The notes under the pieces: model-generated
The model's input: only the letters and a program-made list of their open reading frames with translations
Databases searched by the model: none
What the model was told of the DNA's origin: nothing
Shown here: positions 19,652 to 29,000 of the stretch, in pieces
How positions within the stretch are numbered: position 1 is the first letter of the stretch
Layout of the letters: every line of letters starts with the position of its first letter
Assembly: GCF_030711405.1 (NCBI RefSeq)
Contig: NZ_JAULSI010000022.1
Coordinates: 1 to 64,000 of the forward strand
DNA: 64,000 bases
Reading direction: 5' to 3'
From: Massilia brevitalea
Lineage (GTDB): Bacteria; Pseudomonadota; Gammaproteobacteria; Burkholderiales; Burkholderiaceae_D
Position numbers and translations under genes: made by a program

Positions 19652-21826
19652 ATGACGAAAAAGAACGACATCAAGTTTCTCCGTGTGACGCATTTGCGCG
19701 GCCCGAACATCTGGACCTACCGTCCGGTCATCGAGGCCTGGCTCGACATCGGCGAGCTGGAAGACTTCCCCTCGGATAAACTGCCTGGTTTCACCGGGCG
19801 CCTGACGGCCTGGCTTCCCGGCCTGATCGAACACCGCTGCGGCGTTGGCGAACGCGGCGGCTTCATCGAGCGCCTGGAGGGCGGCACCTGGGCCGGCCAC
19901 ATCCTCGAGCACGTGGTGCTGGAGCTGCAGAACCTGGCCGGCATGAAGACCGGCTTCGGCAAGACCCGCTCCACCGGCGAGCATGGCGTCTACAAGATGG
20001 CCTTCCGCACGCGCGATGCCGTGGTCGGCCGCGCGGCACTGGAAGCCGGCCACCGCCTGCTGATGGCCGCCATCAACGCCGAGCCCTTCGACATGGCCGC
20101 CACCGTCACCCGCTTAACAAGCCTGGTCGACCGCTACTGCCTGGGCCCGTCCACCGCCAACATCGTCGACGCTGCCACCGACCGCCGCATTCCCTCGATC
20201 CGCCTGACCGAAGGCAACCTGGTCCAGCTTGGCCATGGCGCCGCCCAGCGCCGCATCTGGACCGCCGAAACCGACCGCACCAGCGCCATCGGCGAAGGCA
20301 TCGCCAGCGACAAGGACCTGACCAAGAGCCTGCTCGCCTCGTGCGGCGTGCCGGTGCCGGAAGGCGCCCTGGTGCGCAGCGCAGCCGAGGCCTGGGAAGA
20401 AGCGCAGGACATCGGCCTGCCGGTGGTGGTAAAACCCGTCGACGGCAACCATGGCCGCGGCGTGACCCTGAATTTGATGCTTGAGGCGGACGTACACGCG
20501 GCCTACGCCATCGCCTCGACGGAAGGCGACAGTACGGCCGTGCTGGTCGAGCGCTTCATTCCGGGCAACGAGCACCGCCTGCTGGTGGTCGGCCGCAAGG
20601 TCGTCGCTGCCGCGCGCGGCGAAGCGCTGTGGGTGACTGGTGACGGTAAATCCACGGTTGCCCAGCTCTGCGACAGCCAGATCAACATCGACCCGCGCCG
20701 CGGCGACAGCGAGGAATTCCCGCTCGGCCGCGTCGACACGAAGGACCCGGTGATCCTGCTCGACCTGCAGCGCCAGAACCTGACGCCCGACTCGGTACCG
20801 CAGGACGGCCAGCGCGTGCTGATCCAGCCGAACGGGAATGTGGCCGACGATGTCACCGATATCATCCACCCCGACGTGGCCCACGCCGCCGCCCTGGCCG
20901 CACGCGTGGTCGGCCTCGACATCGCCGGCATCGACCTGGTCTGCGAAGACATCTCCAAACCGCTCGCCGAGCAGCGCGGCGCCATCATCGAAGTCAATGC
21001 CAGCCCCGGCCTGCTGGCCCACATCAAGCCGGCTGGCGGCGAGCCGCGCAACGTCGGCGCCGCCATCGTCGATCACCTGTTTGCCGAAGGCGAATCCGGC
21101 CGCATTCCGATCGTCGGCGTCACCGGCACCCTGGGCAGCAGCCTGATCGCCAAACTGCTGGGCTGCCTGCTGAACGCGGCCGGCAAGCACGCCGGCGTGG
21201 CGAATGGCGAAGGCCTGTACCTCGACGGCCGCCAGGTGCAAAAAGGCGACTGCACCGGCTTTGCCGCCGGCGAACGCCTGCTCATCAACCGCAACATGGA
21301 AGCAGCCGTGTTCGAATCGAACGCGCGCAGCATCCTGCTCGAAGGCCTGCCCTACGACCGCTGCTCGGTTGGCGTGGTGACCGACATGGGCCGGCTGGAC
21401 GACGTGCGCGACCTGCACATCAACGACGACGAGGCGCTGGCCAACGTGGTGCGCAGCCAGGTCGACGTGATCCTGTCCAGCGGCGCCGCCGTGCTGAACG
21501 CGGCCGACCCGGAAGTGGTGAAGCTGGCCGAACTGTCCGATGGCCGCGTGATCTTCTACGCGATGGACGAGCACAATCCGGCCATCGTGGCGCACCGCGC
21601 CAAGGGCGAGCGCGCCGTGTTCGCACGCGACAACCGCATCGTGCTGGCTGACGGCTCTGAAGAAACCGTCCTGCTCGACCTGGCGAAAATCAAGCCGGCC
21701 ACCGTCAAGCATCCGGCCAGCGTGCTCGCCGCCACCGCCGCCGCCTGGGCGCTGGGCCTGCAGCACGACCTGATCTGCGGCGGCCTGCGCGCCTTCGACG
21801 CCACGCCGAAGAAAACCATTTATTGA
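19652..21826 (+). CDS. Cyanophycin synthetase-like protein CphA' (degenerate ligase domain)
   Basis: The 724-residue homologue of CphA keeps the N-terminal domain (FLRVTHLRGPNIWTYRP) and the ATP-grasp region (PVVVKPVDGNHGRGV; IEVNASPG). Its Mur-ligase P-loop has decayed to GVTGTLGSS (about 488-496) in place of GTNGKTT, and the Mur C-terminal domain is absent. It should therefore be unable to run the second (Arg-adding) reaction alone. CphA' proteins occur in beta/gammaproteobacteria with a normal CphA, and a hetero-complex is likely. I use the start MTKKND at 19652. In-frame ATGs at 19547 and 19613 are possible but add non-conserved residues. TATACA at 19539-19544 is a possible -10. cphA follows after 82 bp. 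Confidence 0.9.
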   Translation: MTKKNDIKFLRVTHLRGPNIWTYRPVIEAWLDIGELEDFPSDKLPGFTGRLTAWLPGLIEHRCGVGERGGFIERLEGGTWAGHILEHVVLELQNLAGMKTGFGKTRSTGEHGVYKMAFRTRDAVVGRAALEAGHRLLMAAINAEPFDMAATVTRLTSLVDRYCLGPSTANIVDAATDRRIPSIRLTEGNLVQLGHGAAQRRIWTAETDRTSAIGEGIASDKDLTKSLLASCGVPVPEGALVRSAAEAWEEAQDIGLPVVVKPVDGNHGRGVTLNLMLEADVHAAYAIASTEGDSTAVLVERFIPGNEHRLLVVGRKVVAAARGEALWVTGDGKSTVAQLCDSQINIDPRRGDSEEFPLGRVDTKDPVILLDLQRQNLTPDSVPQDGQRVLIQPNGNVADDVTDIIHPDVAHAAALAARVVGLDIAGIDLVCEDISKPLAEQRGAIIEVNASPGLLAHIKPAGGEPRNVGAAIVDHLFAEGESGRIPIVGVTGTLGSSLIAKLLGCLLNAAGKHAGVANGEGLYLDGRQVQKGDCTGFAAGERLLINRNMEAAVFESNARSILLEGLPYDRCSVGVVTDMGRLDDVRDLHINDDEALANVVRSQVDVILSSGAAVLNAADPEVVKLAELSDGRVIFYAMDEHNPAIVAHRAKGERAVFARDNRIVLADGSEETVLLDLAKIKPATVKHPASVLAATAAAWALGLQHDLICGGLRAFDATPKKTIY

Positions 21827-21908
21827 AGAAGAGCGGCCGGCTTGTGAACCCAGGCCTGGCAGCCGCCCGCCGCCCACTGGCGCGGCACTACTAAAGGATT
21901 ACAGTTTT

Positions 21909-24479
21909 ATGGAAGTATCTCGCGTACGGGCCCTGCGTGGCCCCAATCTCTGGAGCCACCACACCTCGGTCGAGGCGATCGTCGCCTGCACGCCGGAAGA
22001 AGAATCCATCGGCACCCTCGAAGGCTTCGAGACGCGCCTGCGTTCCCTCTTCCCCCAGCTCGGCCAGCTGCAGCCGCTCGGCCACGACGACACCATCCCG
22101 CTGGCCCACGTGCTCGAAGTCGTGGCGCTCGACCTGCAGGCGCAGTCCGGCTGCCCGGTCACCTTCAGCCGCACCACCGCCACGCTGGAACCCGGCATCT
22201 ACCAGGTCGTGGTCGAGTACAGCGAGGAAGAAGTCGGCCGCCTGGCCCTGAACCTGGCGCAAAAGCTGATCGACGCTGCGCGCATCGACGCGCCTTTCGA
22301 CTTGCAGGACGCGCTGACCCAGCTGCGCGACCAGGACGAGGACGTGCGCCTCGGCCCATCCACCGGCGCCATCGTGCAGGCCGCCGTGGCCCGCAACATC
22401 CCCTTCCGCCGCCTGACCGAAGGCAGCCTGGTGATGTTCGGCTGGGGCAGCAAGCAGCGCCGCATCCAGGCCGCCGAGATCGACGCCACCGGCGCGATTG
22501 CCGAGACCATCGCCCAGGACAAGGAACTGACCAAGAAGCTGCTCGACGCCGCCGGCGTGCCGGTGCCGCACGGCCGCACGGTAAGCGATCCGGACGACGC
22601 CTGGGCTGCGGCCCAGGAGATCGGCCTGCCGGTCGTGGTCAAGCCGAAGGACGGCAACCAGGGCAAGGGCGTGACGGTCAACATCACGACGAAAGAGCAG
22701 ATCACCGCCGGCTTCCATGCGGCCAGCGAATTCCGCGACGACATCATGGTCGAGCGCTACCTGCCGGGCCACGACTACCGCCTGCTGGTCATTGGCAACA
22801 AGCTGGTGGCCGCCGCGCGGCGCGAACCGCCGAACGTCACCGGCGACGGCGTGCACACCGTGCGCGAACTGGTCGACATCGTGAACCGCGACCCGCGCCG
22901 CGGCAACGGCCACTCGACCTCGCTCACCAGGATCCGATTCGACGACATCGCCCTGGCCAGCCTGGCCACGCAAGGATATGAAGCCGACTCGGTACCGCCG
23001 AAAGGCAAGCGCGTCGTCCTGCGCAACAACGCGAACTTGTCGACCGGCGGCACCGCCACCGACGTCACCGACGACGTGCACCCGGAAGTCGCGGCGCGCG
23101 CGATTGCCGCCGCCCACATGATCGGCCTCGACATCTGCGGCGTCGACCTGGTGTGCGACAGCGTGCTGAAACCCATCGAGGAGCAGAACGGCGGCGTGGT
23201 CGAAGTGAATGCCGCGCCGGGCCTGCGCATGCACCTGGCGCCCTCGTTCGGCAAGCCGCGCGCCATCGGCGAAGCCATCGTCGACATGCTGTACCAGGAT
23301 GGCGACGACGGCCGCATCCCGGTGGTGGCCGTCACCGGCACCAACGGCAAGACCACCACGGTGCGCCTGATCGCGCACCTGCTCACCGCCTCCGGCCTGC
23401 GCACCGGCATGACGAATACCGACGGCGTGTACATCGAAGGCCGCCGCATCGACAGCGGCGACTGCAGCGGCCCGCGCAGCGCGCGCAACGTGCTGCTGCA
23501 CCCGGACGTCGACGCCGCCGTGTTCGAAACCGCGCGCGGCGGCCTGTTGCGCGAAGGCCTGGCCTTCGACCGCTGCCAGGTGGCGGTGGTGACGAACATC
23601 GGCGCGGGAGACCACCTTGGCCTGAACTACATCACCACGCTGGAAGACCTGGCGGTGCTGAAGCGCGTGATCGTGCAGAACGTGATGGAGGGCGGCGTGG
23701 CGGTGCTGAACGCCGCCGACCCGACCGTGGCCGACATGGCCAGCTTCACGCGCGGCGACGTCACTTTCTTCGCCCAGGACGGCAACTTGCCGCTGATGGC
23801 GATGCACCGCGCCCAGGGCCGACGCGCCGTGTTCGTGGAAGATGGCTGCATCGTCTGCGCGCAGGGCAAATTCGAGCACCGCATCCCGTTGGCGGACGTC
23901 CCGATTACCCGCGGCGGCGTGATCGGCTTCCAGGTCGAAAACGTGATGGCCTCGGTGGCCGCAGCCTGGGGCTGCGGCCTGGACTGGGACAAGATCGCGC
24001 TCGGCCTGCGTACCTTTGTCGGCGAGAGCGACAATGCGCCGGGGCGTTTCAATGTGTTCGATTACCGTGGCGCGACGCTGATTGCCGACTATGGCCACAA
24101 CCCGGATGCGATCGCGGCGCTGGTGTCGGCAGTCGAGAACATGCCGGCCAGGCGCCGTTCGGTGGTGATCAGCGGCGCCGGCGACCGCCGCGACCAGGAC
24201 ATCAGCCAGCAGACCGAGATCCTGGGCGCCGCCTTCGACGAGGTGCTGCTGTACGAAGACCAGTGCCAGCGCGGGCGGGCCGACGGCGAAGTCGTGGCGC
24301 TGCTGCGCCAGGGCTTGCAGAATGCGGCGCGTACGCAGCACGTGGAAGAAATCTACGGCGAGTTCGTGGCGATCGACCGCGCGCTGGAGCGCCTGGGCGA
24401 GGGTGACCTGTGCCTGATCCTGATCGACCAGGTGGATGAGGCGCTGGCCCATATCGCCAGGCGCGTTGCTGAGGCATAA
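21909..24479 (+). CDS. cphA: Cyanophycin synthetase
   Basis: The 856-residue enzyme polymerises Asp and Arg into cyanophycin (multi-L-arginyl-poly-L-aspartate), a nitrogen/carbon storage polymer, using ATP. The N-terminal domain has RALRGPNLWSHHTSVEA. The ATP-grasp module has PVVVKPKDGNQGKGVTVN, ERYLPGHDYRLLVIGN and VEVNAAPGLR. The Mur-ligase-like module has an intact P-loop VTGTNGKTTTVRL (about 474-486) and the C-terminal DYGHNPDAIAAL (about 725). AAAGGA stands 12 bp before the ATG. It is cotranscribed with cphA'. Cyanophycinase and isoaspartyl dipeptidase genes are not in the window. Confidence 0.97.
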   Translation: MEVSRVRALRGPNLWSHHTSVEAIVACTPEEESIGTLEGFETRLRSLFPQLGQLQPLGHDDTIPLAHVLEVVALDLQAQSGCPVTFSRTTATLEPGIYQVVVEYSEEEVGRLALNLAQKLIDAARIDAPFDLQDALTQLRDQDEDVRLGPSTGAIVQAAVARNIPFRRLTEGSLVMFGWGSKQRRIQAAEIDATGAIAETIAQDKELTKKLLDAAGVPVPHGRTVSDPDDAWAAAQEIGLPVVVKPKDGNQGKGVTVNITTKEQITAGFHAASEFRDDIMVERYLPGHDYRLLVIGNKLVAAARREPPNVTGDGVHTVRELVDIVNRDPRRGNGHSTSLTRIRFDDIALASLATQGYEADSVPPKGKRVVLRNNANLSTGGTATDVTDDVHPEVAARAIAAAHMIGLDICGVDLVCDSVLKPIEEQNGGVVEVNAAPGLRMHLAPSFGKPRAIGEAIVDMLYQDGDDGRIPVVAVTGTNGKTTTVRLIAHLLTASGLRTGMTNTDGVYIEGRRIDSGDCSGPRSARNVLLHPDVDAAVFETARGGLLREGLAFDRCQVAVVTNIGAGDHLGLNYITTLEDLAVLKRVIVQNVMEGGVAVLNAADPTVADMASFTRGDVTFFAQDGNLPLMAMHRAQGRRAVFVEDGCIVCAQGKFEHRIPLADVPITRGGVIGFQVENVMASVAAAWGCGLDWDKIALGLRTFVGESDNAPGRFNVFDYRGATLIADYGHNPDAIAALVSAVENMPARRRSVVISGAGDRRDQDISQQTEILGAAFDEVLLYEDQCQRGRADGEVVALLRQGLQNAARTQHVEEIYGEFVAIDRALERLGEGDLCLILIDQVDEALAHIARRVAEA

Positions 24480-24490
24480 TACTTGTGAAA

Positions 24491-24630
24491 TGGGCCATCG
24501 CTAACGAATGGCCCACTGACACTTGATATCGTAGGGCTCCGTGCCCACGCGTAACGTGTGCATCGTGACGGCCCAAAGCACGCCAACAATGCGCAACGTT
24601 CACGCGTGGGCACAGGAGCGCCCACCCTGC
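24491..24630. repeat. cphA 3' hairpin and REP-like palindrome pair 3
   Basis: TGGGCCAT (24491-24498) and ATGGCCCA (24508-24515) form an 8-bp stem 12 bp after cphA, without a clear T run. It is probably an mRNA 3' end structure. Then a REP-like pair: CGTAGGGCTCCGTGCCCACGCG (24530-24551, centre shortened) and the inverse ACGCGTGGGCAC to GCCCACCCTGC (24602-24630). The remaining gap before the next gene (24631-24655) is empty. Confidence 0.65.
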
Positions 24631-24655
24631 TGCTTCATTTCACGAATAATCATCC

Positions 24656-25282
24656 ATGCTCGCACCCGAACAATTCCTGGGCTTTCTGCTCGCCGCCGTC
24701 CTGATCACCGCCTCCCCCGGCCCCGACAACCTGATGGTGCTCGGCCTGGGCATGTCCAGGGGCCGCAAGCAGGGCATAGCCTTCGGCCTGGGCTGCGCGC
24801 TCGGCTGCCTGAGCCATACCCTGCTGGCCGTGCTCGGCGTCAGCGCCCTGATCGCCGCCTCCCCGGTGGCGTTCACCGTCCTGCGCGTGGGCGGCGGCCT
24901 GTACCTGGTCTGGCTCGGATTCAATGCCCTGCGCAGCAAGGGCGGCTCCAGGGCGGCCGACGGCAACGCTGCGCCGCAGTCGCTGCGCAGCCTGTTCACC
25001 AAGGGTCTGCTGGTGAATGCCATCAACCCGAAAGTGGTGCTGTTCTTCCTCTCGCTGCTGCCGCAGTTCGTGATCCCGGCCAACGGCAACGTGCCTGGCC
25101 AGATGCTGGCCCTGGGCGTTACTTTCACGGTCCAGGCGGCGATCCTGTTCGGCCTGCTCGGCTACTTCGCCGGCGCGATCGGCACCTGGCTGAACCGCAA
25201 GCCCGGCGCCGGCAAATGGCTCGACCGGATTGCCGGCACCGTCTTCGTCGCCCTCGGCATCAAGCTGATCGTCGCCCGCTAA
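24656..25282 (+). CDS. LysE/RhtB-family amino-acid exporter
   Basis: The 208-residue inner-membrane protein starts with the family motif FLLAAVLITASPGPDNLMVL and has GLGCALGCLSHTLLAVLG, LVWLGFNALRS and LVNAINPKVVLFFLSLLPQF. About six hydrophobic segments are visible. It is likely to export an amino acid or homoserine-lactone-type compound. The position directly after cphA invites a link to Arg/Asp balance, but repeats separate them and the link is speculative. Its last 23 bp overlap the convergent PEP-CTERM gene. Confidence 0.92.
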   Translation: MLAPEQFLGFLLAAVLITASPGPDNLMVLGLGMSRGRKQGIAFGLGCALGCLSHTLLAVLGVSALIAASPVAFTVLRVGGGLYLVWLGFNALRSKGGSRAADGNAAPQSLRSLFTKGLLVNAINPKVVLFFLSLLPQFVIPANGNVPGQMLALGVTFTVQAAILFGLLGYFAGAIGTWLNRKPGAGKWLDRIAGTVFVALGIKLIVAR

Positions 25283-25901
25283 GCTTCCCCAGCAGGCCGA
25301 TCAACGCCAGCCCCAGCAGCGCCAGCGACGCCGGTTCCGGCACCGGCGCCGGCGGATCGGCTTCCACATCCAGCCGCGCCGAGAAGAATTCGAGCGGGTC
25401 GCCCGGGAAGAAATCCTGGATCAGCAGGGTCCAGCGCCCGTACACATCCATGCCGTCGAAAGCGGACAGCGCACCCGCCGGGCGGAAGCTGCCCGAGGCC
25501 AGCTGCGGCCCGGCCGCTTCCAATGCTTCATCGTCGAAGGCCAGGCGCACGCGGCCCGCGCCCGCATTCCCGCGTTCGTAGGTGTCGTAGGCGCGCACCA
25601 GGTCGACCGTCGTGCCGTCCGGCGCCACCAGCGACAACAGGAACTCGTCTTCATACGGGATGCCGAAGCCGCGGCAGGCGCCGCCGCCCGGCCCGATCGG
25701 CGGGTCGTCGCACTTGGCCAGGTCGACGATCAGGTTCAGGTCGAGGATGGACCCGTGCCAGGTGACATTCAACCCGCGCGTGCCTTCGCTGCCGTCGAAG
25801 ATGCCGTAGCGGGTATTGCTGGCTACCACGGTGGCGCCGGCGCTGCTGGCCAGCAGGCAGCCGAGGCAGGTGGCGATGAAACGGTGCGTGAACTTGCTCA
25901 T
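25260..25901 (-). CDS. PEP-CTERM protein with a P-type (proprotein-convertase) domain
   Basis: The 213-residue secreted protein has a signal peptide (about 1-23, FIATCLGCLLASSAGA) and one beta-rich domain resembling the P/Homo-B domain (GSILDLNLIVDL, DEFLLSLVAPDGTTVDL, YGRWTLLIQDFFPGDPLEFFSA). The C-terminal sorting tail is PVPEPASLALLGLALIGLL, ending GRRSA. The PEP-CTERM tail is cut by exosortase during export to the surface or extracellular matrix. No protease catalytic domain accompanies the P domain. Convergent with lysE and overlapping it by 23 bp. Confidence 0.88.
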   Translation of the reverse strand: MSKFTHRFIATCLGCLLASSAGATVVASNTRYGIFDGSEGTRGLNVTWHGSILDLNLIVDLAKCDDPPIGPGGGACRGFGIPYEDEFLLSLVAPDGTTVDLVRAYDTYERGNAGAGRVRLAFDDEALEAAGPQLASGSFRPAGALSAFDGMDVYGRWTLLIQDFFPGDPLEFFSARLDVEADPPAPVPEPASLALLGLALIGLLGKLSGRRSA

Positions 25902-26047
25902 GACTCTCCTTTCGATGGACCACGAAAGAAAAGCAAGTTTTGCACCTGAGGAAAAACCCGTTGTTAAATCAATGCCTTATCGCAGGAATGTAAAATACAA
26001 CCACCGATAATGTAAAGATCGGCGACGCCCAGGGCGCCGCCATCGCT

Positions 26048-29000
26048 TCAATTCTTCGCAGGACGCGGCAGCAGATCGTGCACGATCGCGCTCAGGCGCT
26101 CGACCGACACCGGCTTGCCGAGGTGGGCCGAGTAACCGGCCGCGCGGGCGTGCGCGATATCGATGTCGCGCCGCATGCCGCTGATGGCAATGGCAGGCAA
26201 CCTGGCCAGCTTCGGCATGGCGCGGATGCGGCGCAGGAATTCGTAGCCGTCGATTTCCGGCATCGAGACGTCGGAAATCAGCAGGTCGACCTGCTCGCGT
26301 TCCAGGACGTCCAGCCCCTTGAGCGCGCTGGTAGCCTCGAACACGGTGGCCCCGCTCGTTTCCAGCAGCGACTTGAAGATCATGAGCATTTCTTCCATGT
26401 CGTCGACCACCAGGATGCGCAGCCCGTTCATGCTGTCGTCGCCGTGGCTGCCTTCGCCAGGCAGCGGCGTCGTCTGGCTGTCGAGCAGCGGCAGCCAGAC
26501 GCTGAAGCGCGCGCCCTTGCCGATGCCCTCGGACCAGGCCTCGACCCGCCCGCCGTGCAGGGCCACGATCTCGCGCACCAGCGCCAGGCCGATGCCGAGT
26601 CCGCCCTTGGTGCGCGTGGTCACGGACACGCTCTGGCCATACATGTCGAACACGTACGGCAGGAAGGATGGCGCGATGCCCTGGCCGCTGTCGACCACGT
26701 CGATGCGCAGCAGGCCGTCGTCGCGGCCCAGGCCGACCTCGACGCGCCCGCCCTTGGGCGTGAACTTGATCGCATTGCTCAGCAAATTCATCAGGACCTG
26801 CTCGATGCGCACGGCATCGGCCATCACGTACAGGCCCTCGGCGCTGCCGCTCAGGTCGATGGCGACATCCTGCGCAGCCGGATCGGCGCGCATCACCTCG
26901 ACGATGGCGCGCACCACCATTTCCGGCAGCACCGGCGCCATGGTCAGCGAGAGCTTGCCGGTACGCACGCGCGACATGTCCATCAAATCATCGATGATCT
27001 TCGCCTGGCTCATCACCGAATTGCGGATGATCGAGGCGGCGCGCAGGAAGGTCGGCGAATGGCGGATTTCCGGCATGCGCGCCAGCAGCTCGACGTTAAT
27101 GTTGATCATGTTCAGCGGATGACGCAGCTCGTGCGCCATCACCGCCAGGAATTCGTCCTTCAGCGCCACCGCGTTCTCGGCGTCGGTGCGCACCGCCTGC
27201 TCCTGGCGCTCGCGCGCCGTGACGTCGCGCGCGATTTTTGCGTAGCCGTGCATGTTACCGCTGCGCAGGGGCGTGGTCACGCCGCTGCAGAAGAAGCGGC
27301 TGCCGTCCTTGCGCACATGCCAGCGCTCATCCTCGGCGCGGCCATCCTCGCGCGCACGGCGCAGCTCGTCGGCCGGCACGCCGGCGTCGCGGTCGTCAAG
27401 CGTGAACAGCTTGTCGAGCGTCTGGCCCAGCATCTCCTGCTCGCTGTAGCCGAACAGCGCTTCGGCGCCCTTGTTCCAGCTGGCGGCGCGCCCATCCTCA
27501 TCCATGGTGACGATGGCGTAGTCGTCCGAGCTTTCGGCCACCATGCGCATGCGCGCTTCGGTGGCGCTGGCCTGGGCCTCGGCCTGGCGGCGCAGGGTGA
27601 TGTCGAAGAAGGTCATCACCGCGCCTTCGATGCGGTCTTCGTTGGTGCGGTAAGGCAGCAGGCGCACGATGTAGCAGCGGCCGTCGTTGCTGCGCACCTC
27701 GCGCTCGACCAGGCGCAAGGTATCGAAGGTGGCGCTGACGTCCTCGGCCAGCCCGTCGTAATCCAGGCGGTGGGTCAGGTCGAGCAGCGAGCGGCCGATG
27801 TCGGAAGCGATGATCGAGAACAGATCGGCCGCGCGCGGCGTGAAGCGCTTGATGCGCAGGCTGCTGTCGACAAAGATGGTGGCAATGTCGGTCGAGGCGA
27901 TCAGGTTGTTCAGGTCGTCGTTGGCCTTGCCGGTTTCCTCGACCTTGACCTTCAGCTCGTAGTTGACGGTGACCAGTTCCTCGTTGACCGACTGCAGCTC
28001 TTCCTTGCTGGTCTCGAGTTCCTCGGTGGCCGAACGCAGTTCCTCGTTGATGGCCTGCAGCTCTTCGTTCGAGGCGCGCAGCTCCTCGGTCGAGACCTCG
28101 GCATTCTCGATGGTTTCCTGGAGCTGCTCGCGCTTCCTCTGCAGCTCGGCCTCGAGCTGGCCCAGCACCACATCGTGGCTGCCGTTCGGGCGCTCCGGGA
28201 TGGCACGGTCAGGCGCCTGCTCGAAGCGGTTGAACACCACCAGCAGGAAGTCGAGCGCCGCCTCGTCGTCGCGGAACGGGCGCACCGTCATGGCGACGGT
28301 GCCGAGGTCCTTGTACTCGCCCAGTTCGACCGGGCGGCATTCGATGCTGGCGTCGTTCTGGGTGGCCTGGTACATCGCCGAACGCAGTTCCAGGCGCAGT
28401 TCCGGCAGCACCAGCGCCAGCAGGTTGCGCGAGGGCTCGCCGCCGGCCATGCGCAGGAAGCGCCCGGCCCCTTCCGACATGTGCACGATGTTGCCTTCGT
28501 TGTCGATCACGGCCGACGGCGGCGCATGCTGGGCCAGCGCGCGCTGGTGCAGCTCGGCATACGAGAACTGGCGCTTGCCGGGCGGCTTGAGCCGGCTCAC
28601 TTCCGGCAGGCGCGCGCCGAACACGGCCGAGGTCGGGCTCTGGTAATGCATGGGCCGGCCGCCGCCGCGCGCGCAGTAGATGCGGTTCTTCTTGTCGACC
28701 GGAATGAAGTAATCGGACACCGATTCGGCCGACTCGGAGCTGCCCAGGAACAGGTAGCCGCCGGGTTTCAGCGCAAAATGGAAGGTCTGCAGCACCCGCA
28801 CCTGGACGTCGCGGTTCAGGTAGATCAGCAGGTTGCGGCAGGAAATCATGTCCAGGCGCGAGAACGGCGGGTCGCGCAGCAGGTTGTGCGAGGCGAACAG
28901 GATGCGGTCGCGCAGCGACTTGCGGATGCGGTAGCGGTCGTCTTCCTTGTTGAAGTACTGGCGCAGGCGCGTGGGCGCGACGTCGGTGATGATCGAGGCC

